Source: an uncultured Veillonella sp. | GTDB lineage: Bacteria > Bacillota > Negativicutes > Veillonellales > Veillonellaceae | DNA length: 16,720 nt | Assembly: GCF_934230905.1 (NCBI RefSeq) | Contig: NZ_CAKQFJ010000036.1 | Span: 1-16,720, forward strand | Direction: 5' to 3' | Shown here: positions 7,933 through 14,375 of the stretch, piece after piece | Numbering within the stretch: the stretch's first letter is position 1 | Layout of the letters: each line of letters begins with the position of its first letter | Made by a program: the position numbers and the translations under genes | Notes under the pieces: model-generated | The model's database searches: none | What the model saw: only the letters and a program-made list of their open reading frames with translations | What the model was told of the DNA's origin: nothing

Positions 7933-7935
7933 TTT

Positions 7936-9768
7936 ATGGTTATGAATGGTATTTACTTAGTTATAGCCTCCGCGTGTATTCTAATTTTAGCGTACCGCTT
8001 TTATGGGGCTTTCATAGCGGCCAAGGTGCTGACACTCGATCAGTATCGTCCAACGCCAGCTATGGTTCACAATGATGGTCACGATTACGTACCAACAAAC
8101 AAATGGGTAACATTTGGTCATCACTTTGCAGCGATTGCAGGTGCAGGTCCTTTGGTAGGTCCTGTTATCGCAGCTCAGTTCGGGTATTTGCCTGGCGCAT
8201 TATGGATTCTTATTGGGTCCGTACTCGCCGGTGCCGTACATGACATGGTTATCTTGTTTGCTTCTGTTCGCTATGATGGTAAATCCATCGCGGATATTGC
8301 TCGCGAAGAAATCAGTAAATTTGCTGGTTTCGGTGCTATGCTTGCTACATTATTCTTATTGATTATCACCCTTGCTGGTATGGCCGTAGTAGTAGCTAAT
8401 GCATTGCACAACTCTCCTTGGGGGTTCTTCTCCGTATTTGCAACCATTCCAATTGCTATTTTCATTGGCATTTATTTGAAATGGTTACGTCCTGGTAAAA
8501 TTCAGGAAGCTACTATTATTGGTGTAGTGTTGATTTTTGCAGCTATCATTTATGGTCCAAATGTTGCAGCTAGTCAATATGCTTCTTGGTTTACCTATGA
8601 TTTGCAAACAATTGAAATTATGCTTGCAGTCTATGGTTTCTTTGCAGCGGCATTGCCAGTGTGGTTATTGCTTGCTCCTCGTGACTATTTATCCACATAC
8701 CTTAAAATTGGTACAATCGGCGCTTTGGCTCTAGGTATTATTATCGTAATGCCTGAAATCCAAATGCCAGCTGTTACTCCTTACCTTTGGGGTGGCGGTC
8801 CTGTATTGAAAGGTTCTGTATTCCCTTATATCTTCATTACTATCGCATGTGGTGCGTTATCTGGTTTCCATACTGTTATTGCTACAGGTACTACACCTAA
8901 AATGCTGACTAATGAAAAAGAAATCTTACCTATCGGTTATGGTGCCATGTTAACAGAAGGTTTCATTGCTATGATGGCGTTGATCGCTGCTACTGCATTG
9001 CATCCTGATGATTATTTTGCTATCAACTCTACTGTTGATACATTCAAAGCATTAGGCTTACAAGTTCACGAATTGCCAGCTTTATCTGCTATGGTTGGCG
9101 AAGATTTAATGCATCGTCCTGGTGGCGCTGTATCTCTTGCCGTAGGTATGGCACATATCTTCTCCAAATTACCTAACATGGATCATTTGATGGGGTATTG
9201 GTATCACTTCTGTATCATGTTCGAAGCGTTGTTCATTATGACTTTGATCGATGCTGGTACTCGTGTAGGTCGTTATTTACTTCAAGAATTATTAGGTCAT
9301 TTCCATCCTAAATTTAATGACCAACATTGGCTTCCAGGTGTATATGGTTGTGCCGCTTTAATTTGTGTATTGTGGGGCTACCTAGTTCTACAAGGTAACA
9401 TTGGTATTATTTGGCCTCTATTTGGTGTATCTAACCAATTATTGGGTACTATGACGTTAGCTGTAGGTACTACTGTTATTATGCGACTTGGTCGTAAACG
9501 TTATGCTTGGGTAACGGGTATTCCATGTATTCTCATGGCTATCGTTGCTATAGCTGCAGATTATGAAAATGTATTCTACAGCTATATTCCAGCTGGTAAA
9601 TGGACTTTAGTAGCGTTTAGTGCTGCTATGTTCCTCATGATTCTCATTGTTTTAGTAGAAGCAGTACGTAGTTGGATCCGCTTATCTAGTATGCCGCAAG
9701 ATTATCGCACACAAGCAGATATCGAAGCTGAAAGTCTTGTGAAATACGGTAAAGAAGCAAAAGCATAA
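7936..9768 (+). CDS. cstA: CstA-family carbon starvation transporter (probably pyruvate or peptide uptake)
   Basis: An inner-membrane carrier of 610 residues with a long run of hydrophobic segments (I estimate 15 or more). The N-terminal half carries the CstA signature: YRFYGAFIA, HDYVPTNKWVTFGHHFAAIAGAGPLVGPVIAAQ, LPGALWILIGSVLAGAVHDM. The central part has ACGALSGFHTVIATGTTPKM and the C-terminal part has LIDAGTRVGRYLLQE and IIWPLFGVSNQLLG. E. coli relatives CstA and BtsT (about 700 residues) import pyruvate, and CstA was first linked to peptides; pyruvate would suit an organism living on organic acids, but substrate is inference. The frame is open to a GTG at 7861, but ATG 7936 has GGAGG with 7 nt spacing and the upstream residues are simply the leader hairpin. 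Monocistronic. Confidence 0.92.
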   Translation: MVMNGIYLVIASACILILAYRFYGAFIAAKVLTLDQYRPTPAMVHNDGHDYVPTNKWVTFGHHFAAIAGAGPLVGPVIAAQFGYLPGALWILIGSVLAGAVHDMVILFASVRYDGKSIADIAREEISKFAGFGAMLATLFLLIITLAGMAVVVANALHNSPWGFFSVFATIPIAIFIGIYLKWLRPGKIQEATIIGVVLIFAAIIYGPNVAASQYASWFTYDLQTIEIMLAVYGFFAAALPVWLLLAPRDYLSTYLKIGTIGALALGIIIVMPEIQMPAVTPYLWGGGPVLKGSVFPYIFITIACGALSGFHTVIATGTTPKMLTNEKEILPIGYGAMLTEGFIAMMALIAATALHPDDYFAINSTVDTFKALGLQVHELPALSAMVGEDLMHRPGGAVSLAVGMAHIFSKLPNMDHLMGYWYHFCIMFEALFIMTLIDAGTRVGRYLLQELLGHFHPKFNDQHWLPGVYGCAALICVLWGYLVLQGNIGIIWPLFGVSNQLLGTMTLAVGTTVIMRLGRKRYAWVTGIPCILMAIVAIAADYENVFYSYIPAGKWTLVAFSAAMFLMILIVLVEAVRSWIRLSSMPQDYRTQADIEAESLVKYGKEAKA

Positions 9769-9788
9769 TATTAATTATTGCAATATAT

Positions 9789-9840
9789 AAAGGGGCTGTA
9801 ACAGAATGCGGTGAAACCGCATTCTAGTTGCAGTCCCTTT
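9789..9840. terminator. Long hairpin downstream of cstA
   Basis: Inner stem AGAATGCGGT (9803-9812) with ACCGCATTCT (9816-9825) around the loop GAA is perfect. Outer stem 9789-9802 with 9827-9840 adds 14 pairs including two G-U, with a single bulged A at 9826. It begins 20 nt after the cstA stop. Only CCCTTT then A-rich sequence follows, so termination by this hairpin alone is doubtful; it may protect the mRNA 3' end. Confidence 0.5.
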
Positions 9841-9849
9841 AAAATATAG

Positions 9850-9915
9850 AAAATACCAAGGCTTTTAAAGTAATACGTTCTTTAAAGCTCTTGGTATTTT
9901 TCGTTTTTAGACGCA
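9850..9915. terminator. Bidirectional rho-independent terminator between cstA and the amidohydrolase
   Basis: AAAATACCAAG (9850-9860) pairs perfectly with CTTGGTATTTT (9890-9900). The stem continues as GCTTT(T)AAAG against CTTTAAAGC with one bulged T on each side and a 9-nt loop (9871-9879). On the + strand it runs into TTTTT, CG, TTTTT; on the - strand into TTTTCTATATTTT. It can end both cstA and the convergent gene at 10079-10888. Confidence 0.85.
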
Positions 9916-10024
9916 CTTAAATAAGCCCTAGTCAGATTAAAATTTTTGGGATTTAAGCTACTTCTTTTATCTTGAATAAGGTCTTGTTACAGCCCCTTTT
10001 ATTTTGTTACTCTACGAGTAGCTA

Positions 10025-10038
10025 ACTGCTAGAGCAGT
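10025..10038. repeat. Small perfect palindrome past the amidohydrolase stop
   Basis: ACTGCT (10025-10030), AG, AGCAGT (10033-10038). On the minus strand it lies about 40 nt beyond the amidohydrolase stop but no T-run follows, so it is at most a weak transcript-end hairpin. Nothing else was seen in 10001-10078. Confidence 0.3.
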
Positions 10039-10078
10039 ATTCAGACAATGTTGTAGATAATTTAATCAAACAGACATA

Positions 10079-10888
10079 TTACAGTAGATTTAATTTGGTA
10101 AGCAATTCCATAATATTTTCTCCTAATACTAGATTTGTGATTGTCTTTGATGGACTTAGATATTCTATCATTTGTCGATAGAGAAAGGGGTCACCATATG
10201 GTGCATCAGAACTAAATAAGCATCTTTCAGGCAGTTCTAATAATGCCATTTTTGTTGCTATAGATGTAAATTGTGCTGATAAATCTAAATATATATTAGG
10301 TACTGTTTTTGCTAATTCAATTAATTCCATCCAATTAGTACCGCCTAAATGACCAAAAATGATTGGCACTGTAGGGAATTTTTTACATAAATCTACAAGT
10401 GAAAATATCATTTCTTTTGTTACTGGTAGAAATGTATGTATCCAGAGGGGATATATTCTATTGGAGTATACTATTTTCATAATGTCCCCTATTTGTTGTA
10501 TTTGAGCAATAGTACTAGGTGTAAATTCTCCAAGCCCCATTAAGTGATTTCTAAATATTTGTTTGTCAATCCATAATTCTATATCGAATGGTTTCATACC
10601 TAATGGTATATTTCCAAAACCTAGAAATCTATCAGGGTAATAATTCATTGCTGTGGTTAAATCTTTTATATTATTTTCATATAGTCTTTTCTTTTCTTTC
10701 GCATTTATATCTCCATTTAACACGGAACTTAGCATAGAAATTTGTTGTTTTAATTCCTGTAAAGAATGAGACTGTTCGGGATGAGGAGTTGTAGTAAATA
10801 GAATAGCTTTATCAATTTTTGATTGATCCATCAACTCTATTTGATTTTCGGTTGGCAATATTACGTGTTCGTGACTATCTATAACCAT
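10079..10888 (-). CDS. Amidohydrolase-2 family (ACMSD-like) metal-dependent hydrolase or decarboxylase
   Basis: 269 residues, a TIM-barrel of the amidohydrolase superfamily, related to the group containing ACMSD and resorcylate decarboxylases. Metal and catalytic positions expected of the fold are all there: H6 and H8 in DSHEH directly at the N-terminus, E121 in GLGEF, H151 in WIHT, H180 in FGHLGG, and D228 in FSSDAPYGDP. No signal peptide, so cytoplasmic. The substrate cannot be read from the sequence. ATG on the minus strand at 10888 has AGGAGA (10898-10903) with 9 nt spacing. Divergent from an HxlR-type regulator. The gene is much more AT-rich than its neighbours: two 60-nt samples counted by hand gave 27% and 23% G+C, against 48% in a hisA sample, which suggests recent acquisition. 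Single gene, ended by the 9850-9900 terminator. Confidence 0.85.
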   Translation of the reverse strand: MVIDSHEHVILPTENQIELMDQSKIDKAILFTTTPHPEQSHSLQELKQQISMLSSVLNGDINAKEKKRLYENNIKDLTTAMNYYPDRFLGFGNIPLGMKPFDIELWIDKQIFRNHLMGLGEFTPSTIAQIQQIGDIMKIVYSNRIYPLWIHTFLPVTKEMIFSLVDLCKKFPTVPIIFGHLGGTNWMELIELAKTVPNIYLDLSAQFTSIATKMALLELPERCLFSSDAPYGDPFLYRQMIEYLSPSKTITNLVLGENIMELLTKLNLL

Positions 10889-10923
10889 TGTTATTCATCT
10901 CCTATTATTTTACTGCTAAATAT

Positions 10924-10956
10924 ATTATAGTAATAACTGTACGCTTTATTATGATA
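10924..10956. promoter_or_regulatory. Divergent promoter/operator region between the amidohydrolase and HxlR genes
   Basis: On the minus strand there is a perfect TATAAT at 10924-10929, about 36 nt before the amidohydrolase start; no good -35 is seen. Overlapping it, TATAGTAATAA (10926-10936) is repeated inverted with 9 of 11 matches at 10946-10956. An inverted repeat over the promoter would suit autoregulation or ligand-dependent control by the divergent HxlR protein. AT-richness makes chance matches likely. Confidence 0.35.
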
Positions 10957-11025
10957 TATAACAAGAAGGCACTTTTTCTATACCACGTATCCTTTAGTAT
11001 AGTAGGTGTGAAAGAAGGTAGTATT

Positions 11026-11358
11026 TTGTCGAAAGTAGATTCTATTAATCAAGAATGTCCTATGGAGATTGCTTTAAATCTGTTAAGCGGTAAGTGGAGG
11101 TTAAAAATACTGTATTATTTACTAAAGGGTGAGTCAATTCACTTTAATCAATTACAACGATTATTAGGAGATATAACGACAAAAGTGTTGACGGCTCAAT
11201 TACGTACACTAGAAGAAGCGGGTATTGTATCTAGAGTTGTATATGATGAATCGCCAATTAGAGTTAAATATTCTATGACAGATACAGGTAAAACACTGAT
11301 TCCACTTATGACCGAATTATGTAATTGGGGGAAGACATACAAAAAAAGCCGACTTTAA
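11026..11358 (+). CDS. HxlR-family winged-helix transcriptional regulator
   Basis: A MarR/HxlR-type DNA-binding protein of 110 residues, the usual size. Signatures in order: a single conserved cysteine at the start of the domain (ECPMEIALNLL), SGKWRLKILYYLL, the recognition helix region HFNQLQRLLGDITTKVLTAQLRTLEEAG, and the wing VYDESPIRVKYSMTDTG. In HxlR relatives such as HypR and YodB the N-terminal cysteine senses electrophiles or oxidants; that this one does is inference. The frame opens as far back as 10888, but TTG 11026 has AAGAAGG (11012-11018) with 7 nt spacing and gives the family-standard length; GTG 11008 is the alternative. Divergently placed, so it probably controls the amidohydrolase and itself. 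Confidence 0.88.
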   Translation: MSKVDSINQECPMEIALNLLSGKWRLKILYYLLKGESIHFNQLQRLLGDITTKVLTAQLRTLEEAGIVSRVVYDESPIRVKYSMTDTGKTLIPLMTELCNWGKTYKKSRL

Positions 11359-11371
11359 TAGGCGGCTTTTA
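11344..11371 (+). terminator. Terminator overlapping the end of the HxlR gene
   Basis: AAAAGCCG (11344-11351) pairs with CGGCTTTT (11363-11370) around an 11-nt loop. The left arm is the last codons of the regulator gene and the stop codon lies in the loop. The four-T tail is short, so strength is moderate. Confidence 0.7.
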
Positions 11372-11641
11372 TCATAATTATTAATTCTTGATATTATTTA
11401 GCATCTTAACTTTTATGCTTTGTAAAGTTTAAATAAATAGTTTTATATGATAACCAAGAGTGATAGATAGAGAGATACATAAAAAGGGGATGTCTTTTAT
11501 AAAATGGTAACCTATATATACATGTAAGAAGTATTTGTTTACTCCTTTACCTGAATATGGATTTGAATGATATTAAAACGTTTAGCTTTATAGAGTTTTA
11601 AAATGCTTTAGAAAAGAAAATGTAAAATTCTATAGAATTTA
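11372..11641. other. AT-rich gene-free stretch
   Basis: About 270 nt between the HxlR terminator and the amtB promoter. I see no credible gene in either strand, no RNA gene and no strong repeat. A 14-codon frame beginning MDLNDIKTF near 11558 has no ribosome site and is too short to assign. It may be a decayed gene or simply spacer at the edge of the acquired segment. Confidence 0.5.
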
Positions 11642-11694
11642 TTGACATACATCATAATCTAATATACGATGTATGTAGTGATATATATTACTAC
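11642..11694 (+). promoter_or_regulatory. amtB promoter with two overlapping dyads
   Basis: TTGACA (11642-11647), a 17-nt spacer, TACGAT (11665-11670). ACATACATC (11645-11653) and GATGTATGT (11668-11676) form a perfect 9-bp inverted repeat lying across the -35 and -10. Immediately next, GTAGT (11675-11679) and ACTAC (11690-11694) form a second dyad around an alternating AT core, near the expected start of transcription at about 11677. Both are placed where a repressor would act; a nitrogen-responsive regulator is a natural guess given the genes, but neither matches the TnrA/GlnR or NtcA consensus I know. Confidence 0.6.
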
Positions 11695-11702
11695 AATAAA
11701 AT

Positions 11703-11756
11703 AGTTAGGTAACGGCGCCTAGTTTTCAGATTATTCTGAGGCTAGGCGCTTTTGTT
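11703..11756 (+). promoter_or_regulatory. Leader hairpin (possible attenuator) before amtB
   Basis: GCGCCTAG (11715-11722) pairs with CTAGGCGC (11742-11749). The stem continues inward through TTTCAGA and TCTGAGG around the loop TTAT, about 15 pairs with one bulged T, and is followed by TTTTGTT. It ends only about 10 nt before the ribosome site AAAGGAG (11760-11766). A weaker competing stem, 11703-11709 with 11718-11724, could disrupt it. This fits transcription attenuation of amtB-glnK, though the T-tract is short. Confidence 0.55.
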
Positions 11757-11772
11757 ATGAAAGGAGTTTATT

Positions 11773-13047
11773 ATGATGGGAATCGACACAGGTAATACAG
11801 CATGGATACTCGTGGCGACGGCCATGGTGTTTTTTATGACGCCAGGGCTTGCGCTATTTTATGGAGGCATGTCGCGTAGTAAAAACGTGCTTAGCACCAT
11901 CATGCAGAGCTTCTTTCTGATTGGTGTGATTTCCGTAGAATTTATGCTCATAGGCTATACATTGATTTTTGGTAATGATGTGTATGGTATTATCGGTAGT
12001 CTGAATAAAATTGGCCTTATGGGAACAGAGAATAGTATCATGGCGGGTGTGAACATTCCCGAGATGGCATTTATTGCTTTTCAATGTATGTTTGCCATCA
12101 TTACACCTGCCATCATGAGCGGTTCGATTACGGGACGCATGCGCTTTGCTCCTTTTGTGGTATTTGCCATTATATGGTCTATATTAATTTATAACCCTAT
12201 GGCACATTGGGTGTGGGGTGGTGGATTCCTCGCCAATCTAGGGGCTCTTGACTTTGCAGGTGGTCTTGTTATCCATGTATTGTCAGGTGTATCTGGCCTT
12301 GTGCTTTGTTTATTATTAGGTCGTCGTCGTGGTTATGGGCGCATGCCAATGTTACCGCATCATTTGCCTATGACGGTCCTAGGTGGGGCTATATTATGGT
12401 TCGGTTGGTTTGGTTTTAATGCGGGCTCAGCTCTTGGTGCTGGTCCATTAGCGGCAAATGCGGTCTTAACGACACAAATGTCTGCTGCTATTGGCATTGT
12501 AGGGTGGGTATTGGTAGAACGATATCATCGTGGTAAACCGACCGTGTTAGGCGCTGTATCTGGCGGCGTATCCGGTCTCGTTGCTATCACACCTGCAGCT
12601 GGTTTTGTAACACCTGTGGCGGCTATTCCAATCGGTTTTATTGGTGCTATTTGCTGCTATGTAGCAGTAGCTGTTTTAAAAAATAAGTTTGGCTATGATG
12701 ATTCACTTGATGCCTTTGGGATTCATGGTGTAGGCGGTATGTGGGGTGCCATTGCTACCGGTTTGTTTGCTACGGTCAGTGTAAATCCTGATGGTGCAGA
12801 TGGTCTATTTTATGGCGGTAATTTGCTAATTCCGCAATTGATTTCCCTCGTTGTAGCTATTGCTTTTGCTATTATTGGCACAATCATCATTTTCAAGGTA
12901 GTTAGTCTCTTTATGGATATGCGAGTTAGCATTAGTGCTGAATCCTTAGGTATTGATATTAGTGAACATGGCGAAGGTGCGTATAATCAATCTGAATTTA
13001 AGAGCAGTGGACGTTTTATTACCTCTGACCAACATTCTTTGGTTTAA
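11773..13047 (+). CDS. amtB: Ammonium transporter AmtB
   Basis: Trimeric inner-membrane ammonium channel of the Amt/Mep/Rh family; 424 residues with about 11 membrane segments. Key residues fall at the same numbers as in mature E. coli AmtB: the ammonium-site aspartate D160 (LDFAGG), and the twin pore histidines H168 (VIHVLSG) and H318 (FGIHGVGGMWG). Other signatures: TPGLALFYGGMSRSKN at the first membrane segment and FQCMFAIITPA. The cytoplasmic tail SLGIDISEHGEGAY is the conserved segment that meets PII. There is no separate signal peptide: the frame begins close to the first membrane segment. ATG 11773 (a second ATG follows at 11776) has AAAGGAG with 6 nt spacing. Followed 71 nt later by its PII regulator. 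Confidence 0.97.
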   Translation: MMGIDTGNTAWILVATAMVFFMTPGLALFYGGMSRSKNVLSTIMQSFFLIGVISVEFMLIGYTLIFGNDVYGIIGSLNKIGLMGTENSIMAGVNIPEMAFIAFQCMFAIITPAIMSGSITGRMRFAPFVVFAIIWSILIYNPMAHWVWGGGFLANLGALDFAGGLVIHVLSGVSGLVLCLLLGRRRGYGRMPMLPHHLPMTVLGGAILWFGWFGFNAGSALGAGPLAANAVLTTQMSAAIGIVGWVLVERYHRGKPTVLGAVSGGVSGLVAITPAAGFVTPVAAIPIGFIGAICCYVAVAVLKNKFGYDDSLDAFGIHGVGGMWGAIATGLFATVSVNPDGADGLFYGGNLLIPQLISLVVAIAFAIIGTIIIFKVVSLFMDMRVSISAESLGIDISEHGEGAYNQSEFKSSGRFITSDQHSLV

Positions 13048-13057
13048 ACAATTTTTG

Positions 13058-13086
13058 TGAAAGCTAACTTTCATAAATGATACAAT
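13058..13086 (+). promoter_or_regulatory. Possible extended -10 promoter and dyad before the PII gene
   Basis: TGA then TACAAT (13081-13086) makes an extended -10. No good -35 is present; at its place sits a small dyad, TGAAAG (13058-13063), CTAA, CTTTCA (13068-13073). The PII gene may thus be expressed apart from amtB as well as with it. The dyad could instead be an mRNA hairpin. Confidence 0.35.
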
Positions 13087-13118
13087 AGAAGTCATTAGCA
13101 TATGGATAAGGTGATAGT

Positions 13119-13481
13119 ATGAAACGAATGAAAAAAATAGATATCATTGCTCGAGCAGAGCAATTAGAAGATCTAAAAGATGCCTTAAACCGCATAGGTG
13201 TTCAAGGCATGACAGTCTCTCAAGTTTTTGGTTGTGGGTTGCAAAAAGGGCACACAGAAGTCTATCGGGGACAAGAATACTCAGTTAATCTTGTGCCTAT
13301 GGTAAAGGTTGAAACTGTTGTGTGCGATGTACCAGTTGATTTGGTGATGGACACAGCGCGTGATACCTTGCAAACAGGTGAAGTAGGGGATGGCAAGATT
13401 TTCGTGTACGATGTAGAAGATTCTATGCGTATTAGAACTGGTACGCGTGGTACGAAAGCCGTTACCGACGATGAAGCATAA
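13119..13481 (+). CDS. glnK: PII nitrogen regulatory protein
   Basis: Small trimeric signal protein (120 residues) that binds ATP/ADP and 2-oxoglutarate and plugs AmtB when nitrogen is plentiful. Pairing with amtB is the classic glnK-amtB arrangement, here in the reverse order. The T-loop is complete: GCGLQKGHTEVYRGQEYSVNLVPMVKVE, with the tyrosine equivalent to Y51 (uridylylation site in proteobacteria) at Y54. The ATP-binding B-loop is TGEVGDGKIFVYDVED and the C-loop follows as RIRTGTRG. F37-G38-C39-G40 replaces the more usual FGRQ-type run. ATG 13119 has AAGGTG (13108-13113) with 5 nt spacing; the internal ATG 13128 would give the commonest N-terminus MKKI but sits 14 nt from that site. 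Confidence 0.95.
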   Translation: MKRMKKIDIIARAEQLEDLKDALNRIGVQGMTVSQVFGCGLQKGHTEVYRGQEYSVNLVPMVKVETVVCDVPVDLVMDTARDTLQTGEVGDGKIFVYDVEDSMRIRTGTRGTKAVTDDEA

Positions 13482-13487
13482 TTATAA

Positions 13488-13518
13488 AACGCCCTTCGGA
13501 TTTTTTCCGAAGGGCGTT
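13488..13518. terminator. Bidirectional terminator between the PII gene and the convergent secreted-protein gene
   Basis: AACGCCCTTCGGA (13488-13500) pairs perfectly over 13 bp with 13506-13518 around a TTTTT loop. On the + strand it is followed by G and T/A-rich sequence; on the - strand by TTTATAATTAT. It begins 7 nt after the PII stop and lies 12 nt beyond the stop of the convergent gene. Confidence 0.9.
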
Positions 13519-13530
13519 GTTATTATAATA

Positions 13531-14244
13531 TTATTTTGTGTCTTTGTTGGTTGTTTTCGTATGTTTAACCTTGATTAGAGGTTCGTCCTTTGTAGTGGCT
13601 TTTGTGTTAGCTTCCACTTTAGAACTAGTCTCTACCTTATCGGACGTATTGTCTGTTGGTGGTAAGAATGTACTGATTTCATTTTTGTGAGGCACATTCG
13701 TATTGGTTGTGGATGCTAGCTGAGCGCGTTGTGGAGCAATGAAAATTTCGTCCTTCGTGATTTTTACGTCATTTAATAGTAATTTAAATGCACTAGGGCT
13801 TACGAATAATTGACCATCTATCATACGTGGTGTAGGTAGCATAGATTCAGATGTATCAAGGTTGATGATTTTCAATTTGCCTTTTCTTACGATTTGCGCT
13901 TGATTAGGTTGAATTGCCAAGGTGGCAATATTCATATCTACCAATGCCGTCTTTGTTGGCGCGTCCCACGATACCTTATAGCCTAATGCTTCCGATACTT
14001 GGCGCAATGCTACGAGTGGTTGGCCGTCTACATAGGCTACGTTTTGATGGTCCTTCACCGGTTCTAATACCTTACCATCCACATTAATATGATGTTGTGT
14101 CGTTACGGACGCAGGTTTCTCTAAGTTTTGAGCTGGCGCCGGTGTTTCCATGCCGATGGCTGCATATGCTGGTTGCGCCATGCCTACTGTGAAAGCTAGC
14201 GCACCTAGAGCGATGCTAGATAAAATAAGTTGTTTTAATTTCAT
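13531..14244 (-). CDS. Secreted protein with copper-amine-oxidase N-terminal-like (stalk) domain
   Basis: 237 residues. A clear signal peptide (MKLKQ, hydrophobic core, cleavage probably after AYA at residue 28). Residues about 52-170 match the pattern of the copper amine oxidase N-terminal-like domain common in envelope proteins of Firmicutes: INVDGKVL, YVDGQPLVALRQVSEALGYKVSWD, KTALVDM, then a half-repeat DGQLFVSPSAFKLLL. No oxidase catalytic domain follows; the name is historical. Residues about 175-237 form a Thr/Lys/Glu/Asn-rich, probably disordered tail. Expected location is the periplasm or cell envelope. Site GGAGGT (14250-14255) precedes the ATG by 5 nt. It is divergent from tpsB and shares its control region, but no functional link to secretion can be shown. 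Function unknown. Confidence 0.85.
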   Translation of the reverse strand: MKLKQLILSSIALGALAFTVGMAQPAYAAIGMETPAPAQNLEKPASVTTQHHINVDGKVLEPVKDHQNVAYVDGQPLVALRQVSEALGYKVSWDAPTKTALVDMNIATLAIQPNQAQIVRKGKLKIINLDTSESMLPTPRMIDGQLFVSPSAFKLLLNDVKITKDEIFIAPQRAQLASTTNTNVPHKNEISTFLPPTDNTSDKVETSSKVEANTKATTKDEPLIKVKHTKTTNKDTK

Positions 14245-14312
14245 AAGGAACCTCCATAAGGTGTTATATCGTTCTGAATATAGTAATAGTACTAAATGTA
14301 TATGAATATTTT

Positions 14313-14318
14313 ATTATA
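14313..14318 (-). promoter_or_regulatory. Likely -10 of the secreted-protein gene
   Basis: TATAAT on the minus strand, 69 nt upstream of the start at 14244. No convincing -35 at 17 nt. AT-rich surroundings reduce confidence. Confidence 0.3.
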
Positions 14319-14375
14319 AATTTTAATTTTATGCAATTAATAGTACAGCTATATAAGTTGTTAGTTTATTTTACA

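Larger units (their letters stand above)
9789..9999. repeat. 211-bp element with perfect 15-bp inverted ends (MITE-like or structured RNA)
   Basis: AAAGGGGCTGTAACA at 9789-9803 is exactly the reverse complement of 9985-9999. Between them lie a 24-bp hairpin sharing the left arm (9789-9840), an approximately 20-bp hairpin (9850-9900) and a smaller stem (CTTAAAT 9916-9922 with ATTTAAG 9951-9957, extended by CCC 9926-9928 with GGG 9948-9950). No reading frame of note. The inverted ends and absence of coding capacity suggest a small non-autonomous mobile element or a repeat family of the genome; a transcript would fold into a multi-branched structure closed by the 15-bp helix. No clear target-site duplication longer than a few A/T bases. 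Confidence 0.55.

Noticed and set aside
7861..7935. GTG start adding 25 residues to CstA.
   Set aside because: No ribosome site at the proper distance; the segment encodes the leader hairpin and ATG 7936 has GGAGG at 7 nt.
8537..8734. Open frame of 65 codons inside cstA on the same strand.
   Set aside because: Out-of-frame shadow of a clear membrane protein gene with no ribosome site.
10888..11025. Long N-terminal extension of the HxlR regulator.
   Set aside because: It would overlap the divergent promoter region and extend the protein by 46 residues unlike the family; TTG 11026 has a good ribosome site.
11558..11640. Short frame beginning MDLNDIKTF, reminiscent of a LysR N-terminus, possibly a gene remnant.
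   Set aside because: Only 14 codons before a stop, no ribosome site, and the following in-frame residues show no recognisable helix-turn-helix.
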